Shown: piece after piece, positions 1 through 7,132 of the stretch
Numbering within the stretch: the stretch's first letter is position 1
How the letters are laid out: the number at the start of each line of letters is the position of its first letter
IMG/VR virus record: IMGVR_UViG_3300025138_000491
Location: 1-20,506 of that record
Direction: 5' to 3' (one strand)
Source: a virus
DNA: 20,506 bases
Made by a program: the position numbers and the translations under genes
The notes under the pieces: generated by a model
Seen by the model: the letters and a program-made list of their open reading frames with translations, nothing else
Databases searched by the model: none
Told to the model about the DNA's origin: nothing

Positions 1-442
1 ATCCCCCGAAGGTTACACGACTTTGCCGATTATTAGAAATCGGCATTGAAGGATGTTGTTCCTTCATCAAGTCCTGATCCACAGCAGTCATTTGTTCGCG
101 GGTTCGGCCCCCGTAGTACTCGTTTCTCTCATGCGCTGTCTCTTCAGGTATACGGCACAGCATCAGTCCGCCTTGTCCAATTACTCCTTGATATTTGCCA
201 TCATCGATGACAGGAGCTTCATAGTGTGGATATTGATCTGCACGGACGGGTTCCCATCCTTCACGTAGTTTGGAATGGACGTTCATCTTGTCCTCCTCTC
301 CACGCATTGCAATTCTTATCCACCGATGCACGAAACCTGGTGGGGCTTCTGGTGCTTCAAGGTGACTGGGCGGTGCCCATGGTTTTCTGCGAGATTCTGA
401 TTCTCGTGTTTCGCTTTTACGCGGTGTTCTTGTGTCAGCCAT
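1..442 (-). CDS. Conserved phage head-region protein, C-terminus cut by window edge
   Basis: The reading frame starts at ATG 442-440 and stays open to base 1, giving 147 residues with no stop, so the C-terminus lies outside the window. The start is preceded by GGAG about 6 nt upstream, just inside the intergenic gap after the scaffold gene's stop (446-448). The N-terminal 25 residues are basic and polar. A Trp/Pro-rich segment follows (WAPPSHLEAPEAPPG, about residues 23-37), then RWIRIAMRGEED and KLREGWEPV. I know similar proteins only as hypothetical proteins encoded between scaffold and major capsid genes in marine phages. Its position downstream of the scaffold suggests a head-assembly or minor virion role, which is inference. 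Confidence 0.8.
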   Translation of the reverse strand, partial: MADTRTPRKSETRESESRRKPWAPPSHLEAPEAPPGFVHRWIRIAMRGEEDKMNVHSKLREGWEPVRADQYPHYEAPVIDDGKYQGVIGQGGLMLCRIPEETAHERNEYYGGRTREQMTAVDQDLMKEQHPSMPISNNRQSRVTFGG

Positions 443-445
443 TTG

Positions 446-1360
446 TTACTCCTTCACATACTTGGCGTATTCTTCAAGAGGTACGCCCAGTTTTTTCGCA
501 ATCGCTACCTGTGAGTGCGATAACTTGACCGACCTGCGCCCCTGTTTAGTACTGCGGGATGCGGAGGAATTAGCAGAAGCGACCTGGCTTCCCCCACCCG
601 TTTTCTTAGCCGTCTCAAATTTGTGAGGAAACTCACTACGAATACGACTATCAATCGCAGTATAGTACTCATCACTCTGCGGGTCAAACCCTTCTTCTTC
701 AATAAGTTGTTGATGAATAGCAAAAGCTGCGGTTGTCATGACCCTGTCTTGTCCAAACCAATTATTTTTAGTTGCCCAAGTTTCTGCTCGAGGGTCTGGT
801 TTAGCTTGAGGTTGTTGTTGTTGTGCAACAGGTTGCGGTGGGGCTTCTTGTTTTTGAACCTGTACCTTTGCCTGCTGCTCTGCTTTTGTTTTAGCAGAAT
901 CGTATCGTTGTCTCTCAACAGCTAGTTTAGAAATTAACTCTTGAGCCTCAATCATCTTATCTGCATCACCAGTCTCGTGAGCTTCTTTATACATTTGTTT
1001 TGCGGACAAAGATTGAGATTCTAAACGATTCCCATATTCATTTAAATAACCAGAATCTAAAGACTGAACGCGAGTTTTAAGTTTCTTATTCTCTTCAATT
1101 AATTGTTGAGATAGTCTAACCGCCTCGGCTTTATCACGTTCTTCTTGACGGTACTTTTCCGTCAACTTCTTTATACGACTTTGTACACCCTTACTGTAAG
1201 AATCCAACTCATCCTCTTGAGTTTTCTCTTCTTCTTTGGGAGCCTCTTCAGATTCAATCGTAACTTCCGTTGAAGAAGCTTCTGTTGTTTTTTCCTTCGA
1301 GGTCTCCTCCTCGGGTGCTTCTATAATGATTTCTTCTGCTACTTCGTTTTCTTCTACCAT
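446..1360 (-). CDS. Putative capsid scaffolding protein
   Basis: 304 residues. Residues 1-55 are extremely Glu-rich. Residues 55-165 are heptad-like and charged, predicting a long coiled coil. Residues 170-190 are a Gln/Pro linker. Residues 195-250 form a Trp/Tyr-containing block (WATKNNWFGQD, then a GFDPQSDEYY segment), and a Ser/Gly-rich linker leads to a short basic C-terminal helix ending VPLEEYAKYVKE. This layout, acidic coiled coil with a small basic capsid-binding tail, is typical of phage scaffolding proteins, which are absent from mature virions. The C-terminal helix is of a type I associate with scaffolds next to P22-like portal modules. It lies between GroES and the truncated head protein. 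The scaffold call rests on architecture and context rather than a catalytic motif. Confidence 0.72.
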   Translation of the reverse strand: MVEENEVAEEIIIEAPEEETSKEKTTEASSTEVTIESEEAPKEEEKTQEDELDSYSKGVQSRIKKLTEKYRQEERDKAEAVRLSQQLIEENKKLKTRVQSLDSGYLNEYGNRLESQSLSAKQMYKEAHETGDADKMIEAQELISKLAVERQRYDSAKTKAEQQAKVQVQKQEAPPQPVAQQQQPQAKPDPRAETWATKNNWFGQDRVMTTAAFAIHQQLIEEEGFDPQSDEYYTAIDSRIRSEFPHKFETAKKTGGGSQVASANSSASRSTKQGRRSVKLSHSQVAIAKKLGVPLEEYAKYVKE

Positions 1361-1371
1361 GACTTATCCCC

Positions 1372-1857
1372 TTATACTTGTTTAACATCATCAGGCTCAA
1401 GGATCGTAGCAATGACTTCATCATCATTGATTATACGAACCTCCCCACCATCAATCTTGAATCGAGAACCAGAGTAACGACCAATGCAAACCCATTGACC
1501 CTCCTTGCACCACGGCTCACACTCAGACCCAAACTTATCTGGATCTTTGTATGCCAAGGGTCCAACCTTCATCACGTATGCTACAGTCGTAGCTACGGAC
1601 TCACGTTCTCTCACTTCATCAGGGATATATAAGCCACTCGCAGTTTTAGATTTGCCCTGATACGGCATAACTAAAACCCGCCAACCAGTTGGTTGCGGGA
1701 GTCTTTCGAGTAACGGTTTGTCTAAGAGGGACGGGTCTAACACCCGTTCATTAGCGTCAACATATGCGCTATTCAAAGAATCAGAGGACTTAACCCCTTC
1801 TTTTTCTTTGTTAACTTTCTGCGCAAGATGTTCAGGAAGATATAAGGTCTTCGACAT
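1372..1857 (-). CDS. Phage GroES-like co-chaperonin (Cpn10 family)
   Basis: 161 residues, longer than bacterial GroES (about 97) because of an N-terminal extension of roughly 55 residues. The Cpn10 barrel begins at GWRVLVMPY (58-66). The mobile loop that would dock on GroEL is SKTASGLYIPD (70-80), followed by strand AYVMKVGP (93-100), a Cys-containing insertion (SECEPWCKEG, 111-120) and the closing VRIINDDEVIATI (140-152). Such proteins act with host GroEL to fold phage head proteins, as T4 gp31 does for gp23. The neighbouring scaffold gene fits that job. The start overlaps the 3' end of the 71-aa gene by 26 nt, suggesting translational coupling. The Shine-Dalgarno match is weak: GGAG is about 13 nt away. 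Confidence 0.85.
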   Translation of the reverse strand: MSKTLYLPEHLAQKVNKEKEGVKSSDSLNSAYVDANERVLDPSLLDKPLLERLPQPTGWRVLVMPYQGKSKTASGLYIPDEVRERESVATTVAYVMKVGPLAYKDPDKFGSECEPWCKEGQWVCIGRYSGSRFKIDGGEVRIINDDEVIATILEPDDVKQV

Positions 1858-2047
1858 CGTCTACGTTTTTCTCCATCAGCAGGGACTTGATTTCTTCTCG
1901 AGCAAAAGAGAGTCCCCGTATCTCTCCCACCGACATTTTATACTGCTCCCAGTTCTGAACTGAACCGTGAGAAAGAGCACTTGCAATATCTTTTTCGCGC
2001 TCTTCTAATTTTTTATACAAATATTTAGCTAAGTCAACTACATCCAT
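1832..2047 (-). CDS. Conserved 71-aa phage protein, unknown function
   Basis: 71 residues, mostly helical and charged. It contains DLAKYLYKKLEEREKDIASAL and then a YKMSVGEIRGLSFAREEIKSLL segment. I recognise this as a small protein often found next to head genes in marine phages, without a known activity. Its ATG overlaps the stop of the upstream basic protein as TAATG, and its 3' end overlaps GroES by 26 nt in another frame. That places it firmly inside the head-assembly operon. The two amphipathic helices would suit an oligomeric adaptor or assembly factor, but no motif supports a specific role. Confidence 0.75.
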   Translation of the reverse strand: MDVVDLAKYLYKKLEEREKDIASALSHGSVQNWEQYKMSVGEIRGLSFAREEIKSLLMEKNVDDVEDLISS

Positions 2048-2238
2048 TAATATGTTTGTCCTCTTTCGCTGTTATCTCTTACGTCCCCCTGCCTAACATG
2101 AGCTTGATCTCCTGCTTCAGCGTTGGGTGAGACGTCTATTCCCTCTGGACGTGGTTTTGGTTTTAACGACTTTCTAAGAGGTTTACGTTTTGGTTTCTTA
2201 TGTAACTTGGGGGTCTTTTTTGGTACGGGAACTGCCAT
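2047..2238 (-). CDS. Small Lys/Pro-rich basic protein
   Basis: 63 residues starting MAVPVPKKTPKLHKKPKRK. I chose ATG 2238-2236 because AAGGAGG lies 5 nt upstream. An in-frame ATG at 2262 has no ribosome binding site and overlaps the endolysin gene. The first 35 residues are almost all Lys, Arg and Pro. The rest is polar and acidic and likely disordered. Very basic small proteins in late operons can be DNA-condensing or minor virion proteins, but no domain is recognisable here. It ends TAATG into the 71-aa gene. Confidence 0.7.
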   Translation of the reverse strand: MAVPVPKKTPKLHKKPKRKPLRKSLKPKPRPEGIDVSPNAEAGDQAHVRQGDVRDNSERGQTY

Positions 2239-2249
2239 AGAATCCTCCT

Positions 2250-2858
2250 TCAGGATAACCATTTATAAATTTTATTTGTCTCTTCTTTACGGTGCTTCAA
2301 ACCATTATAGCCACCATTAACTCTTTTAGTGATCGTTTTGATGGTTTCGTCATCAACCCCTTTATCACATATATCCCAGAGTTTATTCCTGTGAAAGAAC
2401 CAGATAGCCGATTCCATAGGAAATTTAGTAGCGACTAAGTCAGGATCTTCCATTACTTCAGACAAATCCATATCCGCTGCAAATTGAGAATAGTTATTTT
2501 TGCCAGTGCATTGTAAAAATCCGCGTCCTCGCCACAGATAACCCTGTCCATCGTTGCCCATCCTGTCACCGTACACACGGTCTGCTAAAGCTTGTGGGTT
2601 TCGGGCACAGCTTTCAGCATCGCTCTCCGACTTAAAGTATTTGCCAAATACTCCCAGTATAGATTCTTTGCTATAGTTTAGATTCTCTTCTGTATAGCGA
2701 AACGTACCACTCTCGTGTACAAGCTGCCCAAGAAAATGCGCCCCACGTTCTGGATTTAAAGCGTAGTGGTCACAGATCTTCTTTGCAGTGTTAGGACCAA
2801 ACGAACCATCTGGTGTAGATCCTATCTTTTCCTGTAATGTTTTTAATGCTTCACTCAT
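2250..2858 (-). CDS. Endolysin, glycoside hydrolase family 19 (chitinase-like muramidase)
   Basis: 202 residues. An N-terminal stretch (LQEKIGSTPDGSFGPNTAKKI, about 8-28) resembles the core of a peptidoglycan-binding repeat. The GH19 fold follows: HFLGQLVHESGTF (41-53) with likely acid Glu49, then a second acidic pair Glu57/Glu58 before NLNYS. YLWRGRGFLQCTGKNNY (107-123) is the family hallmark, and ITKRVNGGYNGL (176-187) is the conserved C-terminal motif. GH19 phage enzymes cleave the glycan strands of peptidoglycan at the end of infection. There is no signal peptide, so export would depend on a holin. It starts with TAATG overlap behind a 39-aa basic protein, inside the lysis cluster. Confidence 0.9.
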   Translation of the reverse strand: MSEALKTLQEKIGSTPDGSFGPNTAKKICDHYALNPERGAHFLGQLVHESGTFRYTEENLNYSKESILGVFGKYFKSESDAESCARNPQALADRVYGDRMGNDGQGYLWRGRGFLQCTGKNNYSQFAADMDLSEVMEDPDLVATKFPMESAIWFFHRNKLWDICDKGVDDETIKTITKRVNGGYNGLKHRKEETNKIYKWLS

Positions 2859-2977
2859 TACTTCTTACCTTTCAAAACTTTCTTTAGTTTTTTAGCTTGA
2901 TTAGCATGAAGTTTAGAAGCTTTGTTCAAGCCTTTTATAACTTTTTTCACCGTAGCTTTTTTTCTTTTATTCATCAT
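2858..2977 (-). CDS. Tiny basic protein (39 aa), unknown function
   Basis: An open frame of 39 residues begins MMNKRKKATVKK and ends KVLKGKK. About 16 residues are Lys or Arg. Coupling on both sides supports it as real: its ATG overlaps the previous stop as ATGA (2977-2974), and its TAA overlaps the endolysin ATG as TAATG. It reads as one amphipathic, highly cationic helix with no membrane segment. Position between a small membrane protein and the endolysin suggests a lysis accessory. A nucleic-acid-binding peptide is equally possible. Confidence 0.6.
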   Translation of the reverse strand: MMNKRKKATVKKVIKGLNKASKLHANQAKKLKKVLKGKK

Positions 2978-3168
2978 TTTATCTTCGCTTTCATAAATAA
3001 AATCAAGCCGTACACAGTAAGTGCAAATACAGTAGCAACTCCTACGTCCAACAAATGTTCCCGCATATGATATATAAACTCAATCCCTGCTTGAACATCT
3101 CCTTGACTGGACACTGAATTAATCTCAACGTTCTTTGTGCCAGTAAAGTTTTCTATGGTCTGTTCCAT
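2974..3168 (-). CDS. Small single-span membrane protein in lysis cluster
   Basis: 64 residues with a polar N-terminal half and one clear transmembrane helix (VGVATVFALTVYGLILFM, about 42-59), followed by a short basic tail KAKIK. Topology is probably N-out or N-periplasmic with the Lys tail in the cytoplasm. It sits between the 3TM-type holin gene and the endolysin, so a second holin, antiholin or pinholin-like role is plausible but unproven. It ends in ATGA overlap with the next tiny gene. Confidence 0.65.
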   Translation of the reverse strand: MEQTIENFTGTKNVEINSVSSQGDVQAGIEFIYHMREHLLDVGVATVFALTVYGLILFMKAKIK

Positions 3169-3170
3169 AA

Positions 3171-3551
3171 CTACCTCTTAAAGAACTTCTGTACACCCCT
3201 GACACCAAACGATGCAGAGATTGCTATACCCAAGCTATAAAAATACCAGTCAGGTGCTTTGGAAAGTTGTTCAAAACCGCTATCAACCCAACCCTCAGTG
3301 CCTGGGACAAACGCCAAAACAAGTGGGATAGACAGGACAATAACGAACCATTCGTCTTTCCAACTCGACTGAGAGCCTTGCGCCATAATGCGTTCCCAAT
3401 CGGCAACACTTGTTTCTTTACTAAGCATTATCTTGGCTTTAGCTTCGGCTTCAGTAAGTTTTAGTTTAGCATTCGCTGTCTGAGCTTGAGTCTTAGCATC
3501 AAGCCAACTACCCGCTAAACCTGCTATCGGTCCTATTATAGATTGTAACAT
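3171..3551 (-). CDS. Putative holin, GTA-type 3TM holin family
   Basis: 126 residues. The N-terminus (MLQSIIGPIAGLAGSWLDAKTQAQ) is amphipathic, followed by an Ala/Lys-rich helical segment. The diagnostic block SSWKDEWFVIVLSIPLVLAFVPG (62-84) holds a membrane helix preceded by WKDEW. A second helix is at about 102-117, and a basic tail ends VQKFFKR. This order matches the three-helix holins used by gene transfer agents and many alphaproteobacterial phages for release. The endolysin two genes downstream supports lysis function. It is coupled to the EF-hand gene (overlap at 3551). Confidence 0.75.
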   Translation of the reverse strand: MLQSIIGPIAGLAGSWLDAKTQAQTANAKLKLTEAEAKAKIMLSKETSVADWERIMAQGSQSSWKDEWFVIVLSIPLVLAFVPGTEGWVDSGFEQLSKAPDWYFYSLGIAISASFGVRGVQKFFKR

Positions 3552-3898
3552 TACTTTTCCTCCATCTGTATACTGGTCTTCTTGCTCTCAGCCTTTGCTG
3601 AATAAGCATTAAACCCCATGAAAGCTGCAACCACTCCAGAGGCTGCTATGACATATACACTTGCTATATCTGTTATTAAACTTGCCGCTTTGTCAAATCC
3701 AAGCACCGAAGCAAGCAAGATGATGAACGGGTAGATCAACATTCCCATAAGAGCAAAGCCTGTAAAACGTCGCTCTGCATTACGCTTAAGATCACGATCA
3801 ATCATTTCTAATCGACGGTCTTCTAAGGCTATCTTATTCCACTCGCCGCGTTCTATAACGCCGTTGTTGTTAAGATCTACTTTATCAAACTCTGTCAT
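3551..3898 (-). CDS. EF-hand-containing membrane protein
   Basis: 115 residues. Near the N-terminus is a canonical 12-residue EF-hand calcium loop, DLNNNGVIERGE (8-19), with Asp1, Asn3, Asn5, Gly6, Ile8, Glu9 and Glu12 in the expected places. A charged helix rich in Arg, Asp and Glu follows (27-45), then two transmembrane helices (about 46-67 and 76-97) and a polar tail. Only one EF-hand is visible, so pairing would need dimerisation. It lies directly upstream of the holin and is coupled to a 37-aa gene through ATGA. A calcium-responsive role in membrane or lysis timing is conjecture. The membrane topology and loop are seen directly. Confidence 0.75.
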   Translation of the reverse strand: MTEFDKVDLNNNGVIERGEWNKIALEDRRLEMIDRDLKRNAERRFTGFALMGMLIYPFIILLASVLGFDKAASLITDIASVYVIAASGVVAAFMGFNAYSAKAESKKTSIQMEEK

Positions 3899-4008
3899 TT
3901 CAAAGACCTCGCATACGCAATCGCTATTCTTTTTTCCCGCGTGATTATAACAACTTTACCAGATTTGTCATATACTATGTATTTACCGTGACATTCTCTA
4001 AATGTCAC
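3895..4008 (-). CDS. Tiny conserved-looking ORF (37 aa) with GTG start
   Basis: From GTG 4008-4006 the frame encodes 37 residues: TFRECHGKYIVYDKSGKVVII, then a basic TREKRIAIAYARSLK tail. It fills the gap between two other genes exactly. The GTG overlaps the previous stop as GTGA, and its TGA overlaps the EF-hand gene as ATGA. A beta-hairpin-like pattern (KYIVYD..GKVVIIT) is apparent. The start codon lies at the edge of a perfect 8-bp hairpin (3988-4008). No family is recognised. The double coupling is the main evidence that it is translated. Confidence 0.5.
   Translation of the reverse strand: MTFRECHGKYIVYDKSGKVVIITREKRIAIAYARSLK
3988..4008 (-). promoter_or_regulatory. Hairpin covering a GTG start codon
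   Basis: GTGACATT (4008-4001 on the minus strand) pairs perfectly with AATGTCAC around a 5-nt loop. The stem begins exactly at the GTG start of the 37-aa gene and includes the previous stop. It could keep that start closed until ribosomes translating the upstream gene open it. Confidence 0.45.
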
Positions 4009-4181
4009 AACTCTATTTTAATGCACACTATTTTTGATTTTTCGTTCGTTACAAGAACTTTAGCCTCTTCTTTTGCTAATTCGCACACCTCTTGTTTAGT
4101 ATAACTTCCTACGTGATAATGTTCAAAGTCACCACCAGTAGCTGCGCTTGTTGTTAATTGAACCCAAAGTAAAACCCACAT
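4005..4181 (-). CDS. Small secreted or membrane-anchored protein (58 aa)
   Basis: 58 residues starting MWVLLWVQLTTSAATGG. This short hydrophobic N-terminus could act as a signal peptide. The rest (FEHYHVGSYTKQEVCELAKEEAKVLV) is soluble, with two Cys residues (EVCEL and KIVCIK) that could form a disulfide in the periplasm. The ATG follows immediately after the TAA of the 158-aa gene (4182-4184), with AGGTGG as ribosome binding site. It ends GTGA into the next tiny gene. No family recognised. A small periplasmic accessory in the lysis or entry module is possible. Confidence 0.6.
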   Translation of the reverse strand: MWVLLWVQLTTSAATGGDFEHYHVGSYTKQEVCELAKEEAKVLVTNEKSKIVCIKIEL

Positions 4182-4658
4182 TTACCACCTACCTTGCTTG
4201 CTACCCCAAAGATAAAACAACCCAAACAATAAAGCAGCACCTACACCAAATATAACAAACCCTATTGCAAAATTTATCAAAGCATCTACCTGCTCTTGTT
4301 TTCTATATAACTCATCTTTTCTCTGTTTACGCATTCTAGCCTCTATCGATAAAACTTCTTTCCAAGCACTCGGACCATAGTTCCAAGATATGTGGTCCTT
4401 AATCTCTTCTCTCATCTGTTCCATTTTTTTCTTGTTAGCAAAGATCTCTAAAGCAGTCTCTTCGTCAGACCCCCTAAACGTCTTCTTCCAAAACGGAGGG
4501 TTCTTTTCCCGCTCTTCTATATTTGTGAAATCACTGAACGCCTTGCCCCAATTGGCAAGCTGTCCCGTCATGTCTTGTAAATCTTTGCCTGCACCAATAG
4601 CCGCCTTTAATCCCTTAAAAGCGCCCGTTGCCATAGCCACACAAGTTATGGGGTCCAT
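4182..4658 (-). CDS. Membrane-anchored phage protein after portal, unknown function
   Basis: 158 residues. The N-terminal third is Gly/Ala-rich (MATGAFKGLKAAIGAGKDLQDM), the middle (50-125) is highly charged and helical, and one strong transmembrane helix lies near the C-terminus (about 126-150) followed by a short basic tail. It is coupled to the portal gene (overlap at 4658). Similar proteins occur after the portal in related marine phages but I know no function. A virion protein injected to span the inner membrane, or a lysis-related protein, are both compatible with what is seen. Confidence 0.7.
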   Translation of the reverse strand: MDPITCVAMATGAFKGLKAAIGAGKDLQDMTGQLANWGKAFSDFTNIEEREKNPPFWKKTFRGSDEETALEIFANKKKMEQMREEIKDHISWNYGPSAWKEVLSIEARMRKQRKDELYRKQEQVDALINFAIGFVIFGVGAALLFGLFYLWGSKQGRW

Positions 4659-7132
4659 TAACCACCTCGTTGCATCTTTTGACGCTGAACTTCTATACGT
4701 TCACGATTAGTGTCGTTTCTTTGATCTGCTATTTCTTCTATGCTTTCAATTCTAGCGGAATCAGTAGTAGCCCGTTGCTGCATCTTCTGCATCTCTAGAT
4801 CAATCTGCGCTGCGTCATCTAACGATTTACGCTGCATGTCTTGTTGTTTTACACCAAGTTCCTGCATTCTAATTTGTACAAGTGGATCTTTCATTGGATC
4901 CTCTCCTTGTGGCGTAATCTTCGGCATAAGCTCGTTCATCAACTGCATCTCCTGTAGAGCTACTGCTTTCTCTAGCTCCTCTGGGTTTTGCATCTGCTGC
5001 TGAACTTCCATGATCTGTTGTTGTGCAGCCTGTGGCTCAAGTGCACCAGACTGAGCCATAAGTTGAACCTGAGAGATAAGTCCTTGGATCTCCGTTACAA
5101 CCATCTCACGAGCTTTCTTAGATATATGTTCTTGAATATGTCCCATCAATATCCCCATGACTTGTGGAGAGGTCATAACAATAGGAGTCTTCATAAACAT
5201 AACATGCAGTTCGATATGAGCGTCATGATCCTGACCGTCAAAGGCCATCAATAACTCCCCAGTCAAGGCACGAGCATTCTCAATAAGAGGGTCTAATGGC
5301 TGTGGCTGTGGTGGGGGAGGTAATATCTCGTCAATGTTTTGAACCTCGAGAGCCTGATACATACGACGAAACGCTGCGTGTAGATTGTGTACTTGTGGAT
5401 TAGACTGAGCAAGTTGTAGCTGCGTCTGTGCCAATGTTACCCTTTGTGCCATAGAAAAGATATTTGGATCACTAACAGGAACCACATCAACACGACCATC
5501 AAAGTCAGAGGCCATAACTTTACGGTCCCCTCCTGCCACATCATACGGATATTCCTGCGGTAGATTATCTCTAAAGATCCTAGCTAGTATACGGAACTCG
5601 TTCTTCTGAGCGTAGTGAAGACGCTTGTGAATAGCAGACATGACTTTCATACCACGTTCCAATAGAGCCACTGTAGTGCCTACAGGAGCCTCCTGGTTCA
5701 TGTTTGACGTTTGTTGATCGGCTAGTGATATAAACCGTCTTCCGTTATCTATGAGGGATCCTAGCAACTGTGCAAGTGTACCCGAAGGTTCCTTATACGG
5801 AAGCGGTATAAGTGCGTCCCTTATGTTGCCCCCAGGTGCATCAATGTCCCGCCACTCACCCGGCTGTAACGGCTCGTCATCATTACGAACCCTCACGCCT
5901 CTGGCCTTGAATCCTGCCGGGAGGTTTGCAAGTGTACCCGCATCGATTAACTGTCGAAGGATACTCGTTGCCGCACGACCAAGACCACCAATCATGTGGA
6001 TCAGACCAAAGCCATAAAAGCCTAGACCTGGCATAAACTTGTAGTGAACAAAATATTGTTGCTTCTTTGCTAGATCAGCACCCTCCTCAAAGTTACGTCG
6101 AACCGCAAGAACCTTCCCTGATCCCTCGTCTATCGTAACAATGTATGGCAGAGCTATACCTGTGGGTTCTCCATCTGGAGCTATGTCCTCAAACCCTTCA
6201 AGGTCTAAATCCACGTGCATCTCCAGTATCGTGTACACATCATCTGTATATCCACGAGAAGTTCCTTGTATCTCATCGATCTTCTGTCGTACTTCGTTTT
6301 CTTCGTCGTCGTTCTTACTTAACTCTACATCCCTGTAGAATCCTGCAATCTGCATTTTACGAACTTCATTAGCGTCTATACGCAGAACATGTGTAACCCG
6401 TGCAGCCGTCTGTAGATCAGAAGCTGCGTAAGATACTACTAAATCCTGTGCAGGAACAAACTTAGAAACAGGTCTTTGTTTCGCTTCGTCGAAATAAACC
6501 TTCTTAAAACAAGATCCAGACAACGGTAAATAAAACAACAACTGATCCATATCAGGGTCAAATTCTTCCATGACCTCTGTAATCTGGTAGTTCATAAAGT
6601 CTTTCACACGAGAAGCCTGCTCCTCACGGGTTGCATCTTGCAAACCAAGAACCTGTGTCTGAACAGGACCACCCGCAGGTAGCATTTCTTTGTATGCCTG
6701 CGCCTGAAACTGAGTTACGCTTTCTGAAATTAACGGGTGCGTGACCCCAGAAGCTCCTTCAAACGGCTGACTACGCTCCTCATACTTGACACCAAGCTGA
6801 TCCAAACCTTTTGTATAAGTCTCTTCCCACTCAGAACGAGATTCCATATCATCCTCATAGGAGCCCCTAAGATCCGATGAAATTTCTCCAAGATACGCTT
6901 CATCTAAAAACTCCGCTAAATTATCCGTGTGACTGGGTTCAGGTATAGCAGCTTCCTCTGCGGCTATCATGTCTGCCAAACTTTGCACTATCGCTCCGCC
7001 CTGTCCATCGCTTATAACTTCCGCCCCACCAGTAAAGTCTTGGGGCTGTGGCACAGATACATCAACAGACGTTGCGTCTGCTGCCATGTCTTCGGGTCTA
7101 ATCCCTGAATCTACAAGTGGTGGCAATGCCAT
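4658..7132 (-). CDS. Portal protein
   Basis: 824 residues, in the size range of P22-like portals. The signature block is at 88-156: LRGSYEDDMESRSEWEETY, then a GVKYEERSQPFEGASGVTHP segment and QAQAYKEMLPAGGP. A dodecameric portal forms the DNA gate at one head vertex, docks terminase during packaging and later the tail. The last 130 residues are very rich in Gln and Met with coiled-coil character, consistent with a barrel or C-terminal extension into the capsid. Order terminase, portal, then downstream genes is classical. The ATG overlaps the terminase stop as TAATG (7132). Confidence 0.88.
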   Translation of the reverse strand: MALPPLVDSGIRPEDMAADATSVDVSVPQPQDFTGGAEVISDGQGGAIVQSLADMIAAEEAAIPEPSHTDNLAEFLDEAYLGEISSDLRGSYEDDMESRSEWEETYTKGLDQLGVKYEERSQPFEGASGVTHPLISESVTQFQAQAYKEMLPAGGPVQTQVLGLQDATREEQASRVKDFMNYQITEVMEEFDPDMDQLLFYLPLSGSCFKKVYFDEAKQRPVSKFVPAQDLVVSYAASDLQTAARVTHVLRIDANEVRKMQIAGFYRDVELSKNDDEENEVRQKIDEIQGTSRGYTDDVYTILEMHVDLDLEGFEDIAPDGEPTGIALPYIVTIDEGSGKVLAVRRNFEEGADLAKKQQYFVHYKFMPGLGFYGFGLIHMIGGLGRAATSILRQLIDAGTLANLPAGFKARGVRVRNDDEPLQPGEWRDIDAPGGNIRDALIPLPYKEPSGTLAQLLGSLIDNGRRFISLADQQTSNMNQEAPVGTTVALLERGMKVMSAIHKRLHYAQKNEFRILARIFRDNLPQEYPYDVAGGDRKVMASDFDGRVDVVPVSDPNIFSMAQRVTLAQTQLQLAQSNPQVHNLHAAFRRMYQALEVQNIDEILPPPPQPQPLDPLIENARALTGELLMAFDGQDHDAHIELHVMFMKTPIVMTSPQVMGILMGHIQEHISKKAREMVVTEIQGLISQVQLMAQSGALEPQAAQQQIMEVQQQMQNPEELEKAVALQEMQLMNELMPKITPQGEDPMKDPLVQIRMQELGVKQQDMQRKSLDDAAQIDLEMQKMQQRATTDSARIESIEEIADQRNDTNRERIEVQRQKMQRGG

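Noticed and set aside
2238-2262. Upstream start for the Lys/Pro-rich protein
   Set aside because: The ATG at 2262 has no ribosome site and lies inside the endolysin gene; ATG 2238 has AAGGAGG at ideal spacing.
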